From NCBI GenBank assembly GCA_022566435.1, contig JADFIX010000093.1:1-8940 (forward strand): a DNA stretch of 8,940 nucleotides, in the 5' to 3' direction. This stretch comes from Planctomycetota bacterium (GTDB lineage: Bacteria; Planctomycetota; Phycisphaerae; UBA1845). Under the pieces are notes generated by a model, which saw nothing but the letters and a program-made list of their open reading frames with translations, made no database searches and was not told the origin of the DNA. Of the stretch, positions 1 to 6,131 are shown piece after piece. A program made the position numbers and the translations under genes. Position 1 is the first letter of the stretch. Each line of letters opens with the position of its first letter.

Positions 1-141
1 CGCGGAGAATTGTTCGGCGCCAGCTACGCGCTGCTGGCCAAGCTGAAGAAGAAGATCAAGGTTGACCAATCACTGGCCCAGCAGCTCTGGGCGACGGGTA
101 ATTACGATGCCCGTTATCTTGCTACGCTGATCGCCGACCCG
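1..141 (+). pseudogene. AlkD-like DNA alkylation repair protein, internal fragment
   Basis: Frame 1 is open from the first base and gives about 47 residues resembling the HEAT-repeat DNA alkylation repair family (AlkD-like glycosylases, which remove alkylated bases from DNA). The recognisable stretch is FGASYALLAKLKKKIKVD followed by LAQQLWATGNYDARYLATLI and ADP; the pattern 'LA..LW.tGn.eAr.LAt.iaDP' is characteristic of a central repeat. Family proteins are usually 220-240 residues, so both ends are missing: the left end lies outside the window, and the similarity stops at about base 141. The frame then runs on to a stop at 277-279 through sequence that is the complement of the coiled-coil gene. 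The gene is therefore broken here, either truly or by misassembly. Family assignment is from memory of the motif only. Confidence 0.5.
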
Positions 142-833
142 ACCACGATCACGATTTTCTGCACCCACTCGCTCGATTCCGGGACGATCGCCCGCTGCAC
201 CACTTCAATCGGAGGTCGCACCTTTCCCGTTTCGTACTCCACTTCCTTCATGAGGTGCTGGCTGTTGATTTCCAGGTAGTTGGCTTGAAGCTGCTCGATT
301 GTGTCCTGGATTGCCATGTACTCGGTGGTCAACCTCCCGGCGCTGACAAGTTCCTCGGAGAGCTTCGTGTACTCCGCGTTGATGCGAGCTAGTTCATTGG
401 TGTCCAGAGTCACCTGAGCCTCCAATTCACGGATTTGATCATCCTGGGCCTTGCTGCCATCCAACATTTTTTTGAGTTCGGCCTCCGTGTCAACTCCCGC
501 GGCCTCACGTCGACGCATGAGTGCGGCTCTCCGATTCTCGCTGTCAACGTCGACCTCCCGCCGAGTCAATTCAGTGCGGATGGCCTGCTCGATTGATCTT
601 GCTCGCTCGTCCGGCGTCCGCTCGTCAGGCGAGCCCGCCATTGTACCAGCCCCACGATGCGAGCCAACGAGGAGGTCTGAAAGCCATTTTCGGCTGCGTT
701 GACAGCCGTTCTCGGCGTCGAGGACCGCTCTTTCGCAGATTTTACGCCACCGGTCAGGGTCGCAGGTTTCCGTCAAGGCCGCCAAGTATTCGGCTTCAAC
801 AATGCCTGGGTGGTCGTCCCTTGCCGAATGCAT
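114..833 (-). CDS. Fused ORF: GRPP-type domain plus coiled-coil Wzz/GumC-like tail
   Basis: A 239-residue frame that looks composite. Residues 12-57 (VEAEYLAAL...RKWLSDLLVG) resemble the conserved domain of small phage-linked proteins that start with a 'GRF..GN..G.GRP' segment; that segment lies in another frame just upstream (see 640-888). Residues of roughly 75-205 are rich in charged residues and heptad-like Leu/Ile and are probably a long coiled coil. Residues 206-230 (RPPIEVVQRAIVPESSEW then a hydrophobic KIVIVVG) resemble the periplasmic end of chain-length-determinant (Wzz/GumC/EpsF) proteins of polysaccharide export, just before their second membrane helix. That helix is missing: the last residues read through the complement of the AlkD-like piece. 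I infer two or three pieces of different origin joined in frame; a translated product is doubtful. No convincing ribosome binding site precedes the ATG at 833. Confidence 0.4.
   Translation of the reverse strand: MHSARDDHPGIVEAEYLAALTETCDPDRWRKICERAVLDAENGCQRSRKWLSDLLVGSHRGAGTMAGSPDERTPDERARSIEQAIRTELTRREVDVDSENRRAALMRRREAAGVDTEAELKKMLDGSKAQDDQIRELEAQVTLDTNELARINAEYTKLSEELVSAGRLTTEYMAIQDTIEQLQANYLEINSQHLMKEVEYETGKVRPPIEVVQRAIVPESSEWVQKIVIVVGSAISVAR
139..150. other. Abrupt junction: AlkD-like (+) meets Wzz-like tail (-)
   Basis: On the plus strand the AlkD-like resemblance is good up to the ADP codons (133-141). On the minus strand the Wzz-like tail is good down to VVG (138-146). Two unrelated coding sequences of opposite orientation therefore abut within about ten bases with no intergenic sequence, and each is cut in mid-domain. 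Confidence 0.45.
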
Positions 834-888
834 TGCCGGCTATGAACCTACCTTTGTCGTCTCTCGCGGAATTGTCATTCTGGATCAT
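640..888 (-). pseudogene. GRPP-type small protein (terminase-small-like), frameshifted
   Basis: An ATG at 886-888 is preceded on the minus strand by GGAG with an 8-base spacer, a good ribosome binding site. It opens MIQNDNSARDDKGRFIAGN followed by AFGKGRPPRHC and a stop at 796-798. The 'DkGRF..GN..GkGRPPR' opening is the usual start of a family of small proteins found near phage and mobile genes. The expected continuation (VEAEYLAALTETCDPDRW) sits one frame over in the ORF that begins at 833. Adding one base near 800-806 would join the two. So either a real frameshift mutation or a single-base sequence error splits the gene. The downstream limit, near 640-663, is where this domain's resemblance ends. 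The function is unknown; 'terminase small subunit-like' is a loose label. Confidence 0.45.
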
Positions 889-963
889 GGTGTGTTCTCC
901 GTTAACGTGCCGTCTAAACGGGCTAGGCTGCTCGCTCGAGATCTCTTCGGGTGAACCGGATAG
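889..963. other. Short apparently non-coding stretch
   Basis: It holds the Shine-Dalgarno sequence of the minus-strand GRPP-type frame. No convincing -35/-10 pair is visible in either direction. The minus-strand frame stays open here up to 1008, but its residues resemble nothing I know. Confidence 0.3.
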
Positions 964-1160
964 TACACACTTGAGCACAATACGACCGTTTTCCGAGACA
1001 CCTATCAACAGACTCCGGCCAACCTACTGCTCATCGCGGCCGGCGGCTGCGAGTACGAACTGCAGGAGTTGGCCCGGGGTTGGAGCAAGACCGTCCGCCT
1101 GGCAAGAGGGGAGCCTGACGATGTGCTGGTCGCCGGAGAGACGGGCGGGACGCTGAGGGC
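964..1160 (+). pseudogene. Unrecognised coding-like remnant
   Basis: After the TAG at 961-963 a plus-strand frame stays open to a TGA at 1246-1248. Its first 65 codons read like protein (TVFRDTYQQTPANLLLIAAG, then CEYELQELARGWSKTVRLAR, then GEPDDVLVAGETGGTL) and mostly end in G or C, as expected of coding sequence in a GC-rich genome. There is no good start codon or ribosome binding site and I do not recognise the family. The coding look ends near 1160, where minus-strand coding-like sequence begins. It is most likely an internal piece of a larger gene. Confidence 0.3.
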
Positions 1161-1315
1161 CTACTGCTTCCCCTTCAAATCGCCCAACAACTCCACCGCT
1201 TCTTCCGCAGCCTTCGTTCCTGGATGCTCGTCGATGCCGCGGAGCTGAATCTCGTGCTGGTTCTTCTCGGCATCGAGAACGGTCAAGGTGTCTCCATCGA
1301 CAACACATTTTTCAT
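1161..1315 (-). pseudogene. Staphylococcal-nuclease-like (SNase) fragment
   Basis: Read on the minus strand, this gives DEKCVVDGDTLTVLDAEK followed by NQHEIQLRGID. 'V.DGDT..V' and '.I.L.GID' are the hallmarks of the first strands of the SNase/thermonuclease OB-fold; the Asp of DGDT is a calcium-ligand region in that family. The usual continuation (APE..Q.FG.K) is absent. Instead the frame reads EHPGTKAAEEAVELLGDLKG and KQ, then TAG at 1161-1163, which looks like the helical C-terminus of a different repeat protein ('eyPgTkAAeeA..LL..L'). A second seam near 1235 is therefore possible. The 5' end is cut, with no start codon. Any nuclease activity is excluded because most of the fold is missing. 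Confidence 0.35.
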
Positions 1316-1546
1316 CCAGGGGACGACATTCGCTTCCGCGGACACTTCGATGTGACGATTCGTCGGCGATCCAACGAAAAACAGCAATCAGGTTGGATGC
1401 GAGTCCTTGCAGTCGACGACGCCTTCCTGGTCGTGAACGCGCACCATGCGCAAACGACCGCGCAGGGCATCGTGCCCGCTCACAGAATAGAGGGAATCAT
1501 TATCGAAAACCCTGCGATCGCCGAAACACGGGCCAAAAACAACTAA
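1313..1546 (+). pseudogene. Unrecognised C-terminal coding remnant
   Basis: A frame ending at the TAA at 1544-1546 reads like the C-terminus of a protein: HPGDDIRFRGHFDVTIRRRS, then GWMRVLAVDDAFLVVNAHHA, then QTTAQGIVPAHRIEGIIIEN. Hydrophobic and polar residues alternate as in beta-strands. A GTG at 1352 or ATG at 1397 could start translation, but neither has a clear ribosome binding site, and the coding look extends upstream of both. No family recognised. It could be the end of a gene whose front was lost at the seam near 1310. Confidence 0.3.
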
Positions 1547-1698
1547 CGGGCGCACGATGTAGCAGCGAGGTCTTTACCCCGTTTCGTGAAACATGGACTC
1601 TTGCGTCCCTCTATGAATAGCCGCTGCGACTCGTGGAGGCCGGCGGGCGGAACGGCCCGATTGTTTCATTTAGACTAGGCTGAACGGACTCGCTATTT
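1547..1698. other. Gap without a recognisable gene
   Basis: About 150 bases between the plus-strand remnant and the stop of the BNR gene. It contains a small dyad, GTTTCGTGAAAC, near 1580-1591 and a GC-rich run near 1640-1660. Neither forms a stem followed by a U-run, so I do not call a terminator. Confidence 0.3.
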
Positions 1699-3069
1699 CT
1701 ATCTCGCATCCCAAAGGTAAGCGGTTCCGGTTCCGTCACGATCGTTCCAGCCGTAGAAGAGCACGACATCCCGCATGGCTGACTTCATGCCTTTGGAGAT
1801 GAATTGGATGCTTTGAAACTTTCGACTGGCGGCGGGCGTCAGGTTGCGGCGCAGCGCCCAGCTCTTACCACGATCTCGCGACTCCCACTGTTCAACTCGC
1901 CGCCCCCATCCATACTCGTCCATCCCTTTTTCGACGATCGTTTCGCCGCCGCCGGCGATCAAAAAGGCGCGCAGCACGCCATTGTTCATTTCCAGATGAC
2001 TGGCGTTGAATGGGTGAAGCGTTTCTGTAATCGGCGTCTTGCGCCAGGCGCCATTTTCAAAACAGACAAAATGGAAGCGACCAGCGTGCGGTGTCTTGTC
2101 CGAAACGGGAAGCAGGAAGTGCGGACGATCCTTCGTGTCGAGAGCGATCGACGGGCCGACGGCGGCGACCCGCTCGTCGGTATCCCAGACAAGGCACTGC
2201 TTGTCGGCGGTCTTTTTCCGGATTGGCAATTTGACTTCACGTCCCTGGATGTTGAACGCCTTTCCGGAGGGAAGATCAACGGCAAGATAATACAAGTTGT
2301 ATCGCTGTGTGTGATCGTCCAGCACGCGATTGTAGCGGCGGTTGAAGACCGGATCCTCCACCTTCCAAATGAACGCCACGTGCAGCCGCTTGCCATCGGC
2401 GCTGACGGCCGTTGTGTTGTAGGAACCGGCGTAGGGCGCGTGCTCGCCATCCTGAGGTTCCGCGTTCAGATCAACCACCGGGCGCGGCGGCTCATTCCAA
2501 CTGCGTCCGCCATCGCCCGACACGCGGTACTGCCACCAGCCGAGGTGGCCGGTGTGCCGAAAGTAGATCAGCGTGCGGTCGCCGTAAATGCGATGGACTT
2601 TTGGGTAGGACACCGATTCGTCGAATGACGGGCCGCGAACCCAGCTCTCGGTCGACCGCGCTTTTTCAGAGATTAGATGGATACCCGCCGAATTGTGACA
2701 GCCGAACAGGACGTGCAGAAACTCGTTTTGATCGGACCAAATCACCGGCGCGTAGTGATGATCCCTCTTGTACTTGCTTGTCTTGACGTCATCCAACAAA
2801 CCCTCCAGCAGCATTCTTGGCTTGGAGAAGGTTCTGTTGTCGAGACGATACGTGGCCAGGTACGGAAAGCCGTCTTTCCCACGCCACACGATATGGACCG
2901 AATCTCCGACGGCAACCGCCTGCGGATACATCCGATTGTCGTACAGCATCTTCAGCCCGCCGTTGTCGGCAAACGGAACCGGTTCGACGGCGCTGGCGTT
3001 CGCGAACGACAACGCACAGATCACCGCCAGCGATGCGACCAGGAATCGTGTTGTTTGGATCATTTTCAT
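1699..3069 (-). CDS. Secreted BNR_4-like beta-propeller protein (putative polysaccharide lyase or glycan-binding)
   Basis: 456 residues from the ATG at 3067-3069, chosen because it puts a normal signal peptide first: MKMIQTTRF, a hydrophobic core LVASLAVICALSF, and cleavage expected after ANASA. The longer frame from a GTG at 3111 adds 14 unlikely residues. A GGGAG lies about 16 bases upstream, a wide spacing. Two Asp boxes (S-x-D-x-G-x-x-W) are visible at 184-191 and 397-404, marking propeller blades. The sequence resembles the BNR_4 family of seven-bladed propellers, which I recall includes ulvan lyase-type enzymes (PL24/PL25). His105 and His125, 20 residues apart, match the spacing I recall for the catalytic His pair of PL25; Tyr169 and Arg182 could supply the other groups. 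Co-oriented with the sulfatase upstream, so probably an operon acting on a sulfated glycan. A non-catalytic glycan-binding role is possible. Confidence 0.75.
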   Translation of the reverse strand: MKMIQTTRFLVASLAVICALSFANASAVEPVPFADNGGLKMLYDNRMYPQAVAVGDSVHIVWRGKDGFPYLATYRLDNRTFSKPRMLLEGLLDDVKTSKYKRDHHYAPVIWSDQNEFLHVLFGCHNSAGIHLISEKARSTESWVRGPSFDESVSYPKVHRIYGDRTLIYFRHTGHLGWWQYRVSGDGGRSWNEPPRPVVDLNAEPQDGEHAPYAGSYNTTAVSADGKRLHVAFIWKVEDPVFNRRYNRVLDDHTQRYNLYYLAVDLPSGKAFNIQGREVKLPIRKKTADKQCLVWDTDERVAAVGPSIALDTKDRPHFLLPVSDKTPHAGRFHFVCFENGAWRKTPITETLHPFNASHLEMNNGVLRAFLIAGGGETIVEKGMDEYGWGRRVEQWESRDRGKSWALRRNLTPAASRKFQSIQFISKGMKSAMRDVVLFYGWNDRDGTGTAYLWDAR

Positions 3070-3183
3070 GTCGGGAAAATTGCATCTCCCAGCGCGGCTG
3101 GTTCGCCACAAACAAGCAGGGGTATTTTACGAACGACAATCCTGCGCACAAACGGAGCTCATCCCTTAATGAGAGGCTCAAAT
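3070..3183 (-). other. Intergenic gap between sulfatase and BNR gene
   Basis: 114 bases between the sulfatase stop and the preferred BNR start. A weak hairpin (CTCAT-6 nt-ATGAG, near 3158-3173) follows the sulfatase stop, without a U-run. It could slow transcription or be chance. No promoter stands out, so cotranscription with the sulfatase is the simplest reading. Confidence 0.3.
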
Positions 3184-6129
3184 TCAATTGGCGACGGGCT
3201 TTGCCGGGTCTTTGCCCAGCCATTCCGGGATTCCTTCGCTTCGTAGTTTCTCGACCTTCTTGCCAAACGAGTCGAGTCCGCCATCTCGCATCGATGACGG
3301 CAAATAATTATTGGTGGGCAAGTGCTTCCTAAGCCTCTCCTTGATGCGGGCAAACTTCGGATTCGCCGCCCGATTCAGATGCTCATTCGGATCGGTCTTG
3401 TGGTCATAGAGTTCCTCCGTTCCGTCCCGATAGCGAATGTACCTCCATCTCGGTCCGCGAACCGCGTGATTGTTGTAATACCAGGTCGTGATTGCAGGCG
3501 CGCTTCGGCGGGCGTCCACATCCTGCAACTGCGGCGTCAGACTGGTTCCCTCCAGCCCCTTGACCGGCGGCAACCCGCACAAATCGATCAGCGTTGGATA
3601 GATATCAATCAGGCTGACGGCGCGATCGCAGCTCTCGCCGGCATGGTCCGAACCCGGCATATGAAACGACAACGGCACTCGAGTCGACTCCTCCCACAGC
3701 GCCATCTTGCGCCAGTGTCGTTTCTCGCCCAGGTGCTGACCGTGATCCGACCAGAAAACCACGATCGTGTTGTCGGCGTGCGGGCTGGCTTCCAGCGCGT
3801 CCAGCACCTTGCCCGCTTGCGCGTCGGCGAACGAGACGCAGGCGAGATAGGCGCGCACCATTTCCCTCCAATAGTTCGGGCCTATGCTGCGAACATTCCA
3901 ATGATCGCCGCCTTCGATTGTGCCCTTGGCCATCGCTTTTCCGAGCAAGGGGATATCGTCCATCTCGTTCGACGGAATTTTAGGCATTACGATATCGTCT
4001 ATCGGATACAGATCGAAAAACTCCTTTGGCGCCGTGTAGGGCACATGCGGCCGCACAAATCCAACCGCGAGAAAAAAAGGTCTGTCATGCGTTTGTTTCA
4101 GACGTTCAACCGCCCACGCGGCGACCTGCTCGTCGGGCATGCCCTCTGGCGGCATGTCGTCCTTTTCCAGCGCGCCCCAACAGAGCGACTGCCCGCTCAC
4201 GCCCTCTTGATATTTCTGATAGATGGCGCCGCCGTCGGGCGGAAACGGATGGAAGTGCCCGCCGCTTCTGCCTTGATATCCGTGTCCACGGGCGGCCAGT
4301 TCCTTCGGCCACTGGTATTTGGGCCGGGCCTCGGTCCAGTAGTCGTAGCCTTCCACGTCGCTCGTCCCCTTGTGAAAGATCTTGCCGGCCGCCATGGTCT
4401 TGTAGCCATTGCGCTTGAAGTGCGTCGGCAGGGGAACGGTCTCGCCCAGCGTCCTCTCGTAGTCGGCTCGCTTTTTGGACGTATTGGAATACCACCCGGT
4501 CGTCGATGGCCGCAGCCCGCTCAATAGCGCGTGCCTCGACGCCGAGCAAACCGGCGCGGCGCAATGCGCGTTACTGAACAGCACGCTCTTCGCGATCAGC
4601 CGGTCGAGATTCGGCGTCTTCGCCTGAGGATGACCGCCCACGGCCCCAAGCCAGTCGTTCAAATCGTCGATCGCCAAAAACAACACATTCGGGCGAGCGG
4701 TCGATCCGACTGTCTTCGGGGCAGTCGACGCTGCGGGTTTCGCGTTCTTATACACGTCGCTTTTCGAGCCGATCTTGCGCGTCTCGGCATTCACTTCATC
4801 GAGAAAGCCAACCATCAGTTCATGCAGCTCCTTCGTTTTCGCGGGAACCTTCATCGCAAGGTCATTGTCTTCACCGGCGCTCTTGGAAAGATCGAACAAC
4901 TCCAGTTGGTTGTTCTTCCAGGTCTTCACCAGCTTGTAGTCGCCTTGGATCAACGCCGACTGCCCTGTGCGCGCGACGGCATGATGAAAGAACAGGAACG
5001 GCTTGTTGCGTTTTACGTCGCCGGGGCCTTTGTTGAAGAGGACGCTCGTCAAGCTGCCGCCGTCCAGGGCCCCCGGAAGCGGCTTGTCGTAGCCGGCAAG
5101 CTCCGCGATTGTCGGAAAAATATCCAGGCCCGTCACCGGGACGCGGCTGATCGTGTGCGTCTTGATTCCCGGGCCCTTGACGATGAATGGAACGCGAATT
5201 CCTCCCTCGTACATCGTTCCCTTCCCGTCGCGCAGCGGATGATTTCGATGCAGCTCTTTTCCCCTCTGGCCGGGAATGCTGTTCCGGCCGCCATTGTCGG
5301 AGAGAAAGAACACATAGGTCGAATTCTCCAACCCGAGTGACTTGATCTTGTCGAGAACCATGCCGATGGCTTCGTCCACGTCGCTGGTCATCGCGGCGAA
5401 TTCCGGCATGGAATGCTTCTTGCCTTTCTTCCAGGCGCGGGATTCTTTAAGCGATTTCTCGCGATAGTAGATGTCCAGGTGAACGGCGTAGTGCGAAACC
5501 TGCACGAAGAAGGGGTTGCCGGCGCTGGCCTGCTTGTCGATAAAATCGCAGGTCCGCTTGGTGATCCCGAAGATCAGCTTGGGATCATCGCTTTCCGAGG
5601 GCCCCCCGGAACCCTTTCCGCCGCCCGTTCGGTTGCTGGTATACCCGTCGCTGACGTCATAGCCCATCGCCTCCGGCGTCACGTTGTCGAAGCGCATGTC
5701 CCACTTGCCGAAGTGCGCCGTTCGGTATCTCGAATTCGCCTGCTTGAGCATCTGCGGGAGGCTCAACTGTTTTCGGAATTTTGTCGTCCAGTTCTTTTGA
5801 TCCTTTTGATAAATGTGTCGGGCCGGAGTTTGGCCAATCAGAAGACTGCGCCGCGTCGGACAGCAAAACGGCGCCGGCGAATAACCGCGGGTGAAGCTCA
5901 TCCCTGCTTGAGCGAGCCGTTCAATCTGCGGCGTTCGGTAGTAGTCGCTCCGCGTCCGCGAGTCGTCCGGGTCGATCTGCAACGACGAGCCCACCCAGCT
6001 TTGGTCGTCCGTGAGAATGACCACAAAATTCGGGGGCTGCGGGCCGGCCGCTTCAAGTTCGCCGGCCGCGAGCGGCCCAATCATCACACAAATCAGCTTC
6101 GCGCAAGCTGGAAGAAGTTGGAGATGCAC
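3184..6129 (-). CDS. Exported two-domain sulfatase
   Basis: 981 residues, about twice a normal sulfatase, holding two complete domains that hydrolyse sulfate esters. Residues 1-28 look like a short or clipped signal peptide. Domain 1 (about 33-460): PNFVVILTDDQ with metal-binding Asp41/Asp42, formylglycine motif CCPTR with Cys89, GKW at 141-143, SDNGG at 277-281 with metal-binding Asp/Asn. Domain 2 (about 478-980): RPNVLFLAIDDLND with Asp488/Asp489, motif CSASR with Cys528, GKIFHKG, RPHVPY, and SDHG at 794-797; this resembles iduronate-2-sulfatase-type (S1_7) enzymes. An Ala/Pro/Thr/Ser-rich linker (about 460-477) joins them. Both Cys would need oxidation by a formylglycine-generating enzyme, not present here. 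The start is uncertain: the most upstream candidate is a GTG at 6129 without a ribosome binding site, and the true N-terminus may have been lost at the seam with the HipA-like gene. The substrate is unknown; the BNR neighbour suggests a sulfated polysaccharide. Confidence 0.88.
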   Translation of the reverse strand: MHLQLLPACAKLICVMIGPLAAGELEAAGPQPPNFVVILTDDQSWVGSSLQIDPDDSRTRSDYYRTPQIERLAQAGMSFTRGYSPAPFCCPTRRSLLIGQTPARHIYQKDQKNWTTKFRKQLSLPQMLKQANSRYRTAHFGKWDMRFDNVTPEAMGYDVSDGYTSNRTGGGKGSGGPSESDDPKLIFGITKRTCDFIDKQASAGNPFFVQVSHYAVHLDIYYREKSLKESRAWKKGKKHSMPEFAAMTSDVDEAIGMVLDKIKSLGLENSTYVFFLSDNGGRNSIPGQRGKELHRNHPLRDGKGTMYEGGIRVPFIVKGPGIKTHTISRVPVTGLDIFPTIAELAGYDKPLPGALDGGSLTSVLFNKGPGDVKRNKPFLFFHHAVARTGQSALIQGDYKLVKTWKNNQLELFDLSKSAGEDNDLAMKVPAKTKELHELMVGFLDEVNAETRKIGSKSDVYKNAKPAASTAPKTVGSTARPNVLFLAIDDLNDWLGAVGGHPQAKTPNLDRLIAKSVLFSNAHCAAPVCSASRHALLSGLRPSTTGWYSNTSKKRADYERTLGETVPLPTHFKRNGYKTMAAGKIFHKGTSDVEGYDYWTEARPKYQWPKELAARGHGYQGRSGGHFHPFPPDGGAIYQKYQEGVSGQSLCWGALEKDDMPPEGMPDEQVAAWAVERLKQTHDRPFFLAVGFVRPHVPYTAPKEFFDLYPIDDIVMPKIPSNEMDDIPLLGKAMAKGTIEGGDHWNVRSIGPNYWREMVRAYLACVSFADAQAGKVLDALEASPHADNTIVVFWSDHGQHLGEKRHWRKMALWEESTRVPLSFHMPGSDHAGESCDRAVSLIDIYPTLIDLCGLPPVKGLEGTSLTPQLQDVDARRSAPAITTWYYNNHAVRGPRWRYIRYRDGTEELYDHKTDPNEHLNRAANPKFARIKERLRKHLPTNNYLPSSMRDGGLDSFGKKVEKLRSEGIPEWLGKDPAKPVAN
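6120..6123 (+). promoter_or_regulatory. Shine-Dalgarno-like GGAG before the HipA-like ATG
   Basis: GGAG ends 8 bases before the ATG at 6132 and lies inside the complement of the sulfatase's first codons. It could allow translation of the shortened kinase, or be fortuitous. Confidence 0.3.
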
Positions 6130-6131
6130 CC

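Noticed and set aside
1024..1308. 94-residue minus-strand frame
   Set aside because: It is Arg/Cys-rich and overlaps stretches that look far more protein-like in other frames (plus 964-1160 and minus 1161-1315).
1580..1591. Small dyad GTTTCGTGAAAC as a possible operator or attachment site
   Set aside because: It occurs once, is only five base pairs per arm, and no integrase, regulator or repeated copy supports a function.
1804..2628. 274-residue plus-strand open frame inside the BNR gene
   Set aside because: It is a shadow of the minus-strand propeller gene, which has a signal peptide, Asp boxes and family resemblance; the shadow has none.
3158..3173. Hairpin after the sulfatase stop as a terminator
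   Set aside because: The stem is only five base pairs and no U-run follows on the minus strand; the BNR gene follows closely.
3322..4527. 401-residue plus-strand open frame inside the sulfatase gene
   Set aside because: Antisense to sulfatase domain 2; the Val/Arg-rich translation shows no motifs and such frames are common opposite GC-rich genes.
4531..5340. 269-residue plus-strand open frame inside the sulfatase gene
   Set aside because: Antisense to conserved sulfatase sequence including SDNGG and the formylglycine motif; no features of its own.
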